Below the pieces are notes generated by a model that ran no database searches, was not told the origin of the DNA, and saw only the letters and a program-made list of their open reading frames with translations. Positions 21,407 to 32,115 of a stretch of DNA of 64,000 nt are shown here, in pieces. The translations under genes were made by a program, and so were the position numbers. Each line of letters starts with the position of its first letter. Positions within the stretch are counted from its first letter, which is position 1. Location: assembly GCA_920105625.2 (NCBI GenBank), contig OV050030.1, positions 166,279,315 through 166,343,314 on the forward strand. Direction: 5' to 3'. This DNA is from Clusia tigrina. Lineage: Eukaryota; Arthropoda; Insecta; Diptera; Clusiidae.

Positions 21407-23056
21407 AAGAACCAGAGATTCATATGTAATCAGGAGCAGGAAGACGCGTCCCGGCTGTTGAAGGAGAAACTCTGTTCAGCACCATTCCTGTCGTACCCCG
21501 TTCCCGGAGAAAAATTTATACTGGATACAGACGCTAGCGGATTTGGTATAGGGAGTGTTCTTTCACAGGTCATCGGCGATGAGGAAAAGGTGATTGCTTT
21601 CTTTACCAATACACTGTCCAGGTCGAAGAGAAATTACTGTGTGACGAGGAGGGAGCTTTTGGCGGTAGTGGAATCAGTTTGACATTTCCTTAAATATTTG
21701 TACGGGCAGAAATTCCAGCTGAGAACTGATCATGCGGCATTGACATGGTTATTGCGAAGACAGCATGGCAATGCGGATGCCCTATCACGCCGCCCCTGTG
21801 CAGAAGAGTGCAAATATTGCAGTAAATCCGAACATGGCGAAACGGTGGTAAATGTCCACCGCATAGGCGTGCTACCTGATGAGGAGTGGTCTCTTGACCA
21901 AATACGGGCTGACCAGAATCATGACGTTGATTTAGCGGTCCTGATGACAGCTATGGAACAGGGCAGAAGGCCAACGTGGGAAGAGATAGCAGGAGAAAGC
22001 CCGATAGCGAAGGCGTACTGGGCACAGTGGCAGAGCTTAACGCTGGAAGACGGTTGTCCACTTCGGATCTGGGAGGCCAGGCCACGCGAAGATTGGTTAT
22101 CGTACCCAGGGCATTTTGGTGTATCAAAGACGGTCGAGAAAATCAAGGCGAGGTTTTATTGGATCGGATGCCAGGAGTCAGTGGCAGAGTGGGTTCGTAC
22201 TTGTGATCGTTGCAGCAAGGCGAAGGGACCTCAAACCAGAAGCCGTGGAAAGATGCACCAGTATAACGTAAGTGCGCAATTTGAGCGGGTAGCAATAGAC
22301 GTGGCCGGACTGTTTCCTACAAGTGAAGCTGGTAATAGGTTTCTGCGAGTAGTTGTTGACTACTTCAGCAAGTGGCCAGAAGTCTTCGCCATGCCGAATC
22401 AGGAAGCTAAGACAGTCGCCGGAGTGTTGATTGAAAACTGGATATCCCGATTTGGAGTCCCTTTGGAGCTGCACTCGGACCAAGGTAGAAATTTCGAGTC
22501 TAGATTGTTTCAGCAACTATGCGCAATGCTGGGGATAAAAAAAACACGCACAACGCCGCTTCATCCGCAGTCAGACGGTATGGTCGAGCGTTTTAATCGC
22601 ACGATAGTGGAACATCCCCGAAAGGTTGTAGACGGTCATCAGAGCGACTGGGATCAGCACATCGCAACGCTCTTATTGGCCTATAGATCCGCAGTACACG
22701 ACACAACGACGTATTCCCCGGCGAAGGTGGTCTTCGGCTCGGATCTGAGGCTGCCAGCGGATCTACAGTTTGGCGTAAATTCTACAGAGCAGCTTTGAGT
22801 AGATGAATTCGTAGCTAGAAAATGAAGCGAGTTGGACGAAATCCATCAGCTCGTGAGAGACAACATCCTCCTAAGGAGCAACAAGATGAAAGCAAGGTAC
22901 GATCTGCGAGCAAACTCCAAGGACTTCGAGGAAGGCGACTTGGTTCTGCTCTACAACCCACAACGGAAGAAAGGGTTGTCCCGAAAGTTACAAACTCAGT
23001 GGGAGGGACCATACATAGTCATAAAAAGGATCAATGACGTGGTGCAGAGGATTTGA
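21407..23056 (+). pseudogene. pol: gypsy-L RNase H and integrase
   Basis: RNase H ('ILDTDASGFGIGSVLSQV', 21458-21682) ends in a TGA. The next frame (21698-22798) continues RNase H ('LRTDHAALTWLL'), then shows a deletion before 'HGNADALSRRP'. Integrase follows with its zinc half 'CDRCSKAKG', core aspartates in 'VAIDVAGLF' and 'LHSDQGRNF', and the glutamate in 'SDGMVERFN'. A TGA at 22796 separates the C-terminal GPY/F module (22832-23056, 'WEGPYIVIKRINDVVQRI'), which ends at another TGA. Four stops and two deletions make it dead, yet the DDE triad is complete. A purine-rich tract (about 23156-23168) precedes the 3' LTR. Confidence 0.9.
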
Positions 23057-23168
23057 AAGCACCCAGGAAACAGAGGGAAACTCAAAGTAGTGCATCTGGA
23101 CAGATTGTCGGTTTACGGGAGCAGATAAACGTTATTTTTCGTGACGAACAAATCTAGGTGGAAGGTAG

Positions 23169-23305
23169 TGTTACAAAGTAGCACTTGCTGCCACAGCACA
23201 ATATTTATATAAGTAGGCTGTGCCGCATATATAGTTAAGTATTGTTAAAGCAGCTCGACTGGCAGTGAGTTTTAGGAGGATAATAATATCCGATCTTTTC
23301 GACGA
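23169..23305 (+). repeat. gypsy-L 3' LTR, truncated
   Basis: First 137 of 216 bases, with a short AAAA deletion in the 'GCCGCAGAAAATATAG' part. Ends in GACGA, which is also where BEL-A protease sequence resumes, giving a few bases of microhomology at the deletion point. Confidence 0.9.
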
Positions 23306-24750
23306 ACCTTCATCAAACATCGCAAATACAGGTATGGTACCACGTGGACAAAACAGCACCACGGGTAGTATCTTAAATAAGCTTGACTGCTGGTGTTGAC
23401 GGCAGTTAAGCACATGCTCGACATCCTCTGGTTTCAGCTCTGCTAGCGGCTTAGTTGTCTGGTGCAGTAAGTTGTGATGCATACGGGTGAATCCATTTAT
23501 ACCAGATGCATGCCTTGCCTGGTAACTCAGCACGTTATGGCCTTTTTGCAAGCAGGCGGTGACGCTTTACCAAAGTCCATTTGTCATTTGTATTAAGCGC
23601 CTTAAATTGAAGACATGCGCTCAGTTTGTGGCTCAAATTGCATTGCACACAACTGAGTTGTTGCTGTTCCACTTGAGGTTCGGTGATATGCAAAACGCGA
23701 CGTGGAATAGCACCTCGTGATATGGTCTGAAAGTTCTGAAGGTTACCTTGTTGCACCCCTTGGTGCGGCTGCGGGGGTTGATGTTGGCGCATAGCTGTAC
23801 TAGCTATAGCTGGCATCAAGCTCACTACTTTGCGAGTTCACTATCCCTTCAACGGTGGCATAAGGCGTTATATTGGAGGCGTATCGACTCCATTCATATT
23901 GTGGGCGGAAGCTTTCCAATAAGCTGCTCAAGAAGAGTAGGGTTGGCCAAATGGTGATCGCATTTTGCTGACTTAAAAAAGGCGACAATATTTCGGACGC
24001 GGTTTGAGAATTCCAACACCTGCTTAAGTCGAATCTCATAAATCGTTGGGAACTTCTGCACCTTTTGCAGCTGCGAGCGGATCAACAAGTCAGAGCGTCC
24101 AAAATTGAACTCTAATTCGTACATTACTTTGGTCACGTCGTCAGGATATATGAGTAGTGACGTCACAGCGCGCTTCGCATTCCCTTGAAGTGCCTTGTGC
24201 AAACGCATAAGGTTCTGGCGATTATTATAACCAAATTCATTGGTCGTGTCTCTGAAGTTGGCAAAAAACAGGGGCCAATCTTCAAGGTTTCCATCGAAGG
24301 ATGGCAGTGGATTTAACTTACCGCCGGGGCTATCGATAAAAGTCATAACACCATTATACGGCGACGATGTATTTGGTGGCTGCGTTTGCGGCATCTCCTG
24401 TGGTTGCTGCGAGGACGTTTGTTTCAGCGGTGATTGTACTTTCATGAAAAGAGGATTCATTACACCCAACAACGGATGCACCCCTTTCCACTCTAGTGCG
24501 AAGATGTTGGATCTCTATTTGGCCACGATGCGTCTCTTTACGTAGTTCGTCAACAGATTCGCGCAGTGTATTTATACTGTTGAAAAGCTGCGCCAGTTGT
24601 TCACTAGTTACAATTGCTTTTCCGCTGCGCTTGGCCCTGTGTTCCCTCGTTGGCCATTTCTCTTACTGTGCTGTCCAATGAATCCGAACATTCTTCTCTG
24701 TCGTCTGCTTTTGCTGAATCTAATTTTTTTGATTTCGTTCGAGTCAACAT
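23306..24750 (-). pseudogene. BEL-A gag and protease start
   Basis: The minus-strand ATG at 24750 starts a basic, acidic-patched N-terminus. After a frameshift near 24640, gag runs 24481-23894 with the BEL capsid block ('LPSFDGNLEDWPLFFANFRD' and 'KALQGNAKRAV'). Next comes a frame change, a zinc knuckle (CVQCNLSHKLSAC) and a second basic segment at 23825-23535, then the protease start with the MFDEGS active site at about 23310. It is interrupted there by gypsy-L. In BEL/Pao the active-site triplet is typically D-x-G, which fits DEG. Three or more frame breaks; not functional. Confidence 0.85.
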
Positions 24751-25302
24751 TAATTTTTCTTTTATAGAAGGACAGTTCAATTTCAACAGCTGCTTGGTTC
24801 CGCACTGCAATACCGATCGAAAATTATTTGCAGCAGATTGTTCTGGTAGAATCGATTAATTTTGAAATTAACAGATGTCGATAATGTTGTTCGTATTTTT
24901 TGAAGAAATGACTGTTGCAAACTATCAACCCTTGTTGATGACGTCACAAAAATACTCTCGGAAGCACTAGCGCTCCGAAGGCGTGGTAAGGCAGTATCTG
25001 TTATGCGATGGCTTTGACGATACAAACAAATCTTGAAACAGCTTGGCGGTGTCTATTCAAGTCTAGCGATCCTGTAATGATAATTACCTGAAGCAGTACG
25101 GCGGTGACTGCACGGTTAATTAATTGCTAATAATTCACAAAAAGGCGGTGAAATGGCTATTGCAAACTATTAACCATTGTTGATGACGTCATGAAAATAC
25201 TCTCGGGTGCTCTAGGGCTCCGAAGGCGAAGTATTGAGAATTCATAAAAATGGCGGTTAAAATGCTGTGGTGGCAGCGGAAGAAAGCAAATTTTAAAACT
25301 TT
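24751..25302 (-). other. BEL-A leader with two 78 bp direct repeats
   Basis: No reading frame. Two copies of a 78 bp unit at 24906-24983 and 25151-25228 each contain the palindrome TGACGTCA, the consensus cAMP-response/ATF-type site. The block GGCGGTG occurs at least three times between and beside them. No good primer binding site could be recognised next to the LTR end at 25303. Confidence 0.7.
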
Positions 25303-25390
25303 TGTACCTGAAAGTGCGTAGCTTGCTTGCTCCTCAATTATATTGTGATTTAAAGTGAAATAATTTAATGTTTCGAGTTTTAAGCCTAGG
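25303..25390 (-). repeat. BEL-A 5' LTR, left part
   Basis: Begins TGTACCTGAAAGT like the 3' LTR at 11508 and shares GTAGC shortly after; the rest is diverged. The jockey LINE begins somewhere between about 25375 and 25430. The remaining LTR part is at 29564-29712. Confidence 0.6.
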
Positions 25391-25528
25391 GAAATAGACG
25401 CATAATAAAAGACAGTGAGTGAAATTGGCAAAAGGAGTTCGTGCGAAATATCAAATATTAGTTTTTAAACTTAAAATTTGAATTTGTGTTAGCTTCTAAT
25501 AAAGAAACGGAACTATAGCGGTCAGTGG

Positions 25529-27351
25529 ATGAGCGTATTGCGCTCTCCCACTCACCCAGTGCGCTCTCCTGTTCAGCGCATGCGCTCTCAAAGTGTGCCT
25601 GCTCTTGCACCAACACCTGATCTGCCTCAGTCGCTTTCCCAGCAGCGGCCGGTAATCGCGCAACTGAGTGAGTACAGTATGTTACCTTCTCTCCCCAATG
25701 CAAGGTCGGATGTCCTCGGCATGACTGTCGATAGCGGTTTGGCGACGAATGTGGTTCGCTCAACACCTTTGCCTGCAAAACAGAGACAAGCGAGCGGAGG
25801 TAGCATTTCCCACAACGGCGAGCGGCCGCGCAGCGGCCCTCATGCGACTGCAACTTCACAGCGTTCAATTGCGACTGCACTTAACAATGCAAGTGCAAGT
25901 ACACACAGTTCGCACTCAAACCAGAACCAATGTCCAAAAGTGTCTCTGGCACTCTCTGCGCATGCGCCCTCTTGGAGCGCTCAATGTTCAACACCCAGCC
26001 CAACGGCGTTCATAACTAAAGAGTGCAAACAGGTCCCATCCACGTCTCTCTCTCACTCGTCCGATCGTGCTAGAACAAATTCGCCAACAGTGGCTGAGCG
26101 CACTGAAAATGCACTCACACCAACCATCAATGCAAACCACTCAACCAAAAATTTTTCAAACAACCCAGCAGGGAAAAGTGGAACATCACAAACTGGTGTA
26201 GTTAGGTATATCCTTATAAACAAGCGCAAGCGAAGCCCAAAATCGAGTGCAATCAAAACTAACATCGCAAAAATCAGCAAAACTAGCGAGAGCCTAATCT
26301 CTAGTAATAATCCCTTCGCACTACTTCAAAGTGCTGAGAAGGCAGACGCACCCAAACCTAATATTATATTCAAACCACCTCCCATTTACCTACGAGAACG
26401 TAACTCCAGTAAATTAGTTGCAAAGCTTACCGAGCTCATTGGTCCTAAAAATTTCCATGTCACCCCTCTTGTTAAAGTAAATATCCAGGAAACAAAAATC
26501 CAAATACATAGTGAGAGCAACTACAGAGTGGTTATAAAAAACTTCGACAATGATAAAAAAAAAGCTACTACACCTATCAGCTTAAAAGTAGCAAAGGCCT
26601 TACCATTGTCATAAAGGGACTTGAATCAGATATTCCCCCTGCTAAAGTCAAAGAAGCACTACATGAAGCAGGGTTCGCTGCCCGCTCTATTATAAATATA
26701 ATAAATCGCAACAGAATCCCTCAGCCATTGTTTCGCGTAGAATTGGAGCCTGAAACCCAAAAGCTTAAAAAAGGAGAAGTGCATGGTATTTATAATATCC
26801 GCTATCTTATGCATCGCAGAATTACTGTGGAGGAGCCTCTCAAACGAAACGGCCCAGTTCAATGTTCGAATTGCCAAGAATTTGGGCACACAAGGTCCTA
26901 TTGCACTCTTCGTAGTATATGTGTTGCCTGTGGTGAATTACACCCCACATCAGAATGTACGAAGACTATAACTGATAGATCTGCTAGAAAGTGCAGTAAT
27001 TGTGGTGGTAACCATACTGCCAACTACAGAGGTTGCCCTGTATACCAGGAAATTAAGAACAATGACCCTTAGTTAAAGAATAAGCGCACTCAACCTAGTC
27101 CAAATATACCGCCCATTGCACAACCACAGAAGTCAATTCCATACCCCGATACAGGGACGACGTATGCATCGGCACTTAAGTTAGGGATCGATCAGCAGTC
27201 CAGGACTGGTTCAAATCTGCATAATTTTGAAGGAATGATAGCAACGGTCACACAATGTATAACGCAGTTCATGACCTCCATACAAACAATGATTCAAGAG
27301 ATGATGAGAAACCAAAACCAGCTCATGCAGCTTCTGCTATCCCCGAAATGA
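25529..27351 (+). pseudogene. Jockey ORF1 (Gag-like, three zinc knuckles)
   Basis: ATG at 25529. Residues 1-230 are Ser/Thr/Pro/Gln-rich and probably disordered; then comes a basic patch (KRKRSPKS). A frameshift near 26600-26610 leads into the conserved segment 'IKGLESDIPPAKVKEAL', an RRM-like fold known in jockey Gags, and 'IYNIRYLMHRRITVEEP'. Three knuckles follow: CSNCQEFGHTRSYC, CVACGELHPTSEC and CSNCGGNHTANYRGC. A TAG at 27070-27072 cuts the last 90 codons. In jockey, Gag binds the RNA and carries it to the nucleus. Family call is firm; function is lost by one frameshift and one stop. Confidence 0.85.
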
Positions 27352-29284
27352 ACGTACTTAAGATCTGTCAATGGAATGCAAACGGTGTAAGCCAGCACAA
27401 GTGAGAAATCAACAAATTTTTACTCTCTAATGAAATCGACATACTTCTTATATCCGAAACCCATCTAACCGAAAGACACAATTTTTACGTACCGGGATAT
27501 AAATTCTATAATACAAAGCATCTCGCTGGCAAAGCCCATAGCGGCACTGGAATCCTGATCAAACAAAAAATAAAACACTTCGTTATGGAAGAATACAACA
27601 AGGAGCACCTGCAAGCAACACAAATTTGTCTGGACGGATGGGAGGATAACTTAACAATATCCGCTGTGTACTGCCCACTAGATTTAAAATAACAAGTAAC
27701 AAGTTCTCAGATTTTTTCTCCACACTTGGAACAAGTTTTCTAGCTGCTACGACTTACTGGGGCTCACGGCTAACAACACCAAAAGGAAAACAATTATATA
27801 ACTTCCAGCTTTCTGCCACCAAGATTGATATTATCTCTTCAGGACAACCATCGTACTGGCCGACAGACCCACGTAAGATACCTGACCTTATTGATTTTGG
27901 AGTTGCTAGAAACCTAAAACGAGAGCAACTCAAAGTAGAACACCTTAATGACCTCTCTTCAGATCACTCTCCTATTCTAATACATCTGAACAAAAAGCTA
28001 CGCCCTACCTACGAATTCACAACCACTAAAACTAACTGGCTGAAATACAGAAAATACATCAGTAGTCATCTCAGCCTAAACCCACGTCTCAAAACTAATG
28101 AGGACATTGAAACATTTCTGGAACAATTTACCTCGACCCTAAGATTAGCTGTGCGGCACTCTGCGGAGCATCCGGCGGCCACAAACCTCAACCCAAATCG
28201 ATATTCTCCTTACTGAAAAAAGGAAGACGCGTCGTGAATGGCAAAAATCCAGGTCCCCTTTCCTAAAACGGAAGTTATCTATTGCCAGTGAAAATTTGAG
28301 AAAAGCCTTGCGTCTAGAATCAGATCGTTGCCTGGACCAATATATCCCAAACTCGGCAAGAAGCGATGATGAAAAGTCTGCTGTTTTCGCCGAACACTTA
28401 AGAGATGTTTTTACCCCCAACCCACCTCGCAATACTAACATTATCCCACGCCAAAAACAACATGCTCGCCTACTAAATTAAAAACAAAAGAAGTAAGTAA
28501 TGCGATTAGTAACCTTGCTCTTAACAAAGCTCCAGGACACGACCTCATTACTGGAAAAATGATCAAGGAGGTACCCCAAATGGCCATTATCTTACTTACT
28601 TCACTATTTAATGGCTGCGCTTAGGATACTTTCCTAATGCCATCACAGCTGGTGTACCACAAGGAAGCGTGCTACGTCCAGTGTTGTATCTACTATTTAC
28701 CTCAGATCTGCCTACCAATAAATACTTTACAACAGCAATTTGCGCAGACGATACAGCTATCCTTAGCGTTCATCCGAACTCCAAAATCGCATCCCGTGAC
28801 TTAGAAGATCATCTGGTCCTAGTAACAAATTGGTTGGCTGACTGGCGAATAAATGTTAGTGAATCGATAAGTACGCATATTATCTTTACTATAAAAAAGG
28901 TACATGTCCAGCGATAAAACTCAACAATGTTTCTATTCCTCAAGCAAAGGAGGTGAAGTACCTAGGAATTCATCTTGACTCACGTTTGACATGGAAGCCA
29001 AAAAAAAACAAATGACTTTGAAAGCAAATAGCCTACACTGGCTCATGCACAAAAATTCCAGGTTGAGCCTAGAATATAAAACACTGCTGTACAAAGCCAT
29101 CATAAAACCAATTTGGACTTACGGTAGCCAGTTGTGGGTCGGCGCAAGCAACTCTAACATAGAACTGATTCAAAGAGCGCAGTCCAAAATTCTAAGAACC
29201 ATTACTAGGGCTCCTTGGTTTATAAAGAATACAAACATTCTCAGAGATTTGAACATTCCGCTCGTAAAAAAAGGAAATCTTTGA
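27349..29284 (+). pseudogene. Jockey ORF2 (endonuclease and reverse transcriptase), decayed
   Basis: The ATG at 27349 overlaps the end of ORF1. The endonuclease starts 'LKICQWNANGV' and shows 'ISETHL' and the terminal 'LSSDHSPIL'. Stops occur at 27403 and near 27690, and the 'GDYNAKH' region is deleted. The RT keeps 'LNKAPGHDLITGKMI' (about 28520), then jumps over most fingers and palm to 'GVPQGSVLRPVLY' and 'CADDTAIL' (the FADD box, about 28740-28765). The thumb segment 'KAIIKPIWTYGSQLW' is at 29090-29140. Far from functional. Confidence 0.85.
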
Positions 29285-29563
29285 CGCCAGCTTAAAATAT
29301 GTGCAAAAAATCAAAGAGCACCCAAATCATCTAGCTAGGATACTAGCATGTAATAGAGTTCCAAGTCGCCTAAAACGTACGAAATCACCAGCACAACTAA
29401 CATCGACACCTTAATCATGTACAAACATTAATATAACATTTATTACAGTAACTAACATATAACATTGCGATTACTAAAAAGCACTAAGCTTTGGCAAGGT
29501 GTATTATTGTTAGTCTAAGCTCAGAAGATACAATAAATAAATAGATGAAATATTAAAAAAAAA

Positions 29564-29712
29564 ACAAAAATATTATACATTTTTACACTTGATTATGTTT
29601 GTAGTGTGGTCGGCTGCCTCTTCTGCTACTCACTCGTTCGTTAAAAATTACCGGGCGAGTTTATATTTCGGCGAGACATCTTACGGCGAAGACAGTTGTT
29701 TTTGCCGCGACA
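29564..29712 (-). repeat. BEL-A 5' LTR, right part, followed by target copy CTAGT
   Basis: From TTATACATTTTTACACTTG to CCGCGACA it aligns with 11588-11744, lacking about 35 bases in the middle. The next five bases, CTAGT (29713-29717), are the second target copy and belong to gypsy-A gag. Confidence 0.9.
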
Positions 29713-30515
29713 CTAGTACTGTTTGTGTATGTATTTGAGAAGTTGATGCCGATCTTACTCTTGCTGGCTTAACAGTTATCCTGAATCTTTTAAGCTCTAG
29801 ATTTTCCCTCTCCAAACATGAAGCGGCTTCCTCAGTCTCTCGGAGTTGCCTAGAAATTTCTCTAGTTTTATTCTCGAGAAATTCTGTATTCGCCTTCAAC
29901 TCTTCTGTATCTTTGAAGATATGAAACTATTAATGGTGTCTGCTACAAAACAAAAATGTAGACGAAGAATTAACTGACTGTTTGCACTGATATGGAATTC
30001 CATTTAATAAAACACACAATTCCACTTCACACTAATGCTTGGTCTGCTGCTTCCAAAGTTGACAAGTTCTCACTGTCCTTCGCTAATCTCCAGACCACCT
30101 GGGCTTCACTTTTGCTCGTTGCCGCTTCCAATTTGTAATACAGTTTTTCTGTAAATAACTTTTCCTCCGTTTGTAAAGACCTTAACGTGTCTTGAGCCTT
30201 GTCCTCTAGCGATCTAGGACTATCTACTAGTGCTGCCAACTCTTCTAGATCCAATCTGAACTTGGACAACCATTCCCGTGTTAAACCGTTGGCATATAAC
30301 GGATATCCTTGGCAAAGTTCTCCTTGTCACCACAACACTCCTTAAAATCAAGAAATACCTTCAACAAGGCTTCTAGTTCCGCTATGCGCTTACGGTAGTA
30401 CTCGCTATTCTTGCGTGCCTTATTATCCTTTCTACAATTCCTGATTCTCTTTTGGATTGCCTCGCTCTGCGGCTTTTGCGCAGCAATCTTATAGCTTCTT
30501 TGGGTGCTTCCATAA
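29713..30515 (-). pseudogene. gypsy-A gag N-terminal part (coiled coil)
   Basis: Continuation of the gag cut at 11507. The minus-strand frame 30269-30027 ('LEAADQALV') and frame 29899-29681 ('ENKTREISRQLRETEEAASC') match the N-terminal gag of gypsy-B at 52500-52050. The most N-terminal part (30515-30300, 'YYRKRIAELEALLKVFLD') is in another frame. Glu/Lys/Leu-rich heptads predict long coiled coils, likely for particle assembly. About 80 bp of coding sequence present in gypsy-B is missing near 29940-30020. Confidence 0.85.
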
Positions 30516-31378
30516 AATTAATTCTTATTTATGACCCCGTGACTTCCAAATGCAAAAAATAGTAATAATAAATGCTAAAACTTAGTGTTGTTTTTTTGTC
30601 TAACTTTATTAAACATTTATATCCTATTTCCCAATTAGTAGTGACACTCAAACTGAAATGTGTTACAAATTAATTCGATAAACCGAAATTATTGTCATGG
30701 CCTCCCACGTCTCTTGAATTGCTGCTCCTCCAATTGGCACACCCCTTGCCACAACTTATTTGCCTGCTCTCACGGGATAGGGATTTCTGCCGTTTCTTGC
30801 TCATTTAGATCCTCTTAGATACGCCAACCGCTCCCGCTTCTGTTACTATCCATTAATTTTATGCTTCACTTGAAACCAATGTTGACTCTGATTGCAGCGT
30901 TGTGACGACTTAAATCCATTGTTTCTTGGGGAATTGCAGTTGATTAAAATTTATAAAACTTCGGTTTATTTTCTCTTATAAACGTTAAATATATACAAAT
31001 TTATTGGTTTGCTCTTCTGACCATAAACTAGGAACTTTTGAGAATGCAATAATAATTTTGGAAATTAAAGTATGAATTCACTCTTCGCACAGCTTTATCG
31101 CACGCGATTTTTCACAAAAAACTTCGAACTCAAACAATATAATAAGAAAACAAAAAAAAGTTATGTTAGGTTTGTTTCGCTGGGTACATCAGTTATGATC
31201 AGCTATTGGTATTCAACTGTTCGCCGGCTCTCCTCTTCTCTTGTGCCGGCATTCGCACCACAGAAAATATGGCTGCGGCCTATTGGCGGCTATTTGGCGG
31301 GACCCAATGAAGGGAATTCTCTCCGCACTGAGTCCCATGCAAAACGCCATGGTGACTGTTAGCAGGCGGCAGCCATCG

Positions 31379-31825
31379 TCAGAAGGGATCCGGTGCGAAC
31401 CTGCCGCCCCCCTTACAGTATTGCAAGAGAGATGACTCATTCCCGCCGGCTACTATCCCGAAGCACCCCTTAATGAGGTGGTGGTGCCACCGGTGACACC
31501 GTGAGCACCCTGGTTGCTTGCAGCCGTGGGTGAAATGTTTCACACCCCAAACAAACAAAACAGAGCTTGCGGCTCGTGACAACTGCTCTCCTGCGTCGTA
31601 TCGACAGCTCCAGGAATTTCCAACAGACGGCGATGGTGTGGCCCCAGTGCTTACACATCTAGCGTGAGATGGCGCCGACCCCTGGTTACGGGGGGGTGGG
31701 AGTTCTTTAGCCCCACTGTTGGCGAACTTGCTGCCGGTGACGCAGCTCTGGTAGACTACGTAGGGTATTATAGTTTTAACCCGTGACAGAGCCATGCTAG
31801 ATCTACATCTAAGGTATACTGCCAA
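31379..31825 (-). pseudogene. BEL-B Gag zinc-knuckle region
   Basis: Two overlapping frames together show the C-terminal Gag pattern of BEL elements: 'CKHWGHTIAVC', then 'KLCFVCLG', then 'GCKQPGCSRCHRWHHHLI'. That pattern is a CCHC knuckle, a basic helix, and a Cys/His cluster ending in HHxL(I/L). Frameshifts separate the parts. No complete capsid domain remains. Confidence 0.75.
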
Positions 31826-31894
31826 GGAGACTAAGTGCTAAATGGAGAAGATACGGGGAATGGTGCTAGCTACAGGAGTGAACAAAAAATCGGA

Positions 31895-32106
31895 TGATGG
31901 GGTTACTCAGCCTGCATTCCCGCTCGAGGGAGTAGAACCATCTTGGTGATGGGCCGGGTAACGAATCCACGTGCTGTCCGCTTTTTCGCCACCCTCACCC
32001 TACTGTCCGAGTCCGGGTGGACCTCGGTGAACCTTCCCAACCCCCAATCGTCAGATGGAACGTGGTCATACTGCAGTACTACCAGGTCCCCCTTTGTTGC
32101 GTTTTG
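31895..32106 (-). pseudogene. BEL-B integrase C-terminus
   Basis: The frame 'KGDLVVLQYDHVPSDDWGLG', then 'HPDSDSRVRVA' and 'RPITKMVLLP', ending in TAA near 31903. This is the typical BEL integrase tail (compare BEL-D 62560-62690). No catalytic core is left upstream; sequence right of 32115 is already gypsy-A leader. Confidence 0.8.
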
Positions 32107-32115
32107 GTTGATTGA

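Larger units (their letters stand above)
15015..23305 (+). mobile_element. gypsy-L: mdg3-like Ty3/gypsy element inserted in BEL-A
   Basis: 216 bp LTR TGTTAC...GTAACA, tRNA-Leu-type primer site, gag with a SAP-like motif, protease, RT, RNase H, integrase with GPY/F module, and a truncated 3' LTR at 23169-23305. Its 5' end (LTR, gag, protease) occurs twice because of the 3,140 bp duplication, so the single ancestral element is 15015-17187 or 18155-23305. The 3' LTR ends abruptly at GACGA and continues directly into BEL-A protease. The last 79 LTR bases and part of BEL-A were therefore deleted together, and no target duplication can be read. Confidence 0.9.
25391..29563 (+). mobile_element. Jockey-type LINE inserted in the BEL-A 5' LTR
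   Basis: ORF1 with three CCHC knuckles, then ORF2 with endonuclease and reverse transcriptase, then a 3' run of A at 29554-29563. It separates the two parts of the BEL-A LTR. The 5' end is uncertain by some 50 bases. ORF2 carries stops and at least one large deletion, so the element is dead. Target duplications are not clear because the host LTR is AT-rich at the insertion point. Confidence 0.85.
11508..29712 (-). mobile_element. BEL-A: BEL/Pao element nested in gypsy-A and itself twice interrupted
   Basis: LTR ends read TGTACC...GCGACA on the plus strand at 11508-11744 (3' LTR) and at 25303 ... 29712 (5' LTR, split by a LINE). Both sides carry the 5 bp target copy CTAGT, typical of BEL/Pao. 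On the minus strand the order is 5' LTR, leader with two 78 bp repeats, gag (24750-23830), zinc knuckle and protease start (23825-23306), [gypsy-L], reverse transcriptase, RNase H, integrase (15014-11745), 3' LTR. A piece from the protease C-terminus to the start of RT was lost where gypsy-L sits. Non-functional. Confidence 0.9.
30540..32115 (-). mobile_element. BEL-B: rearranged remnant of another BEL/Pao element
   Basis: It interrupts the gypsy-A leader. Reading the minus strand, an integrase C-terminus comes first (about 32100-31895) and a Gag zinc-knuckle region afterwards (31825-31379), the reverse of the order in one element. So it is either two fragments or the leftover of two tandem copies after a large deletion. 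30540-31210 is AT-rich and may be LTR or leader; I recognise nothing specific there. Ends are approximate. Confidence 0.65.
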
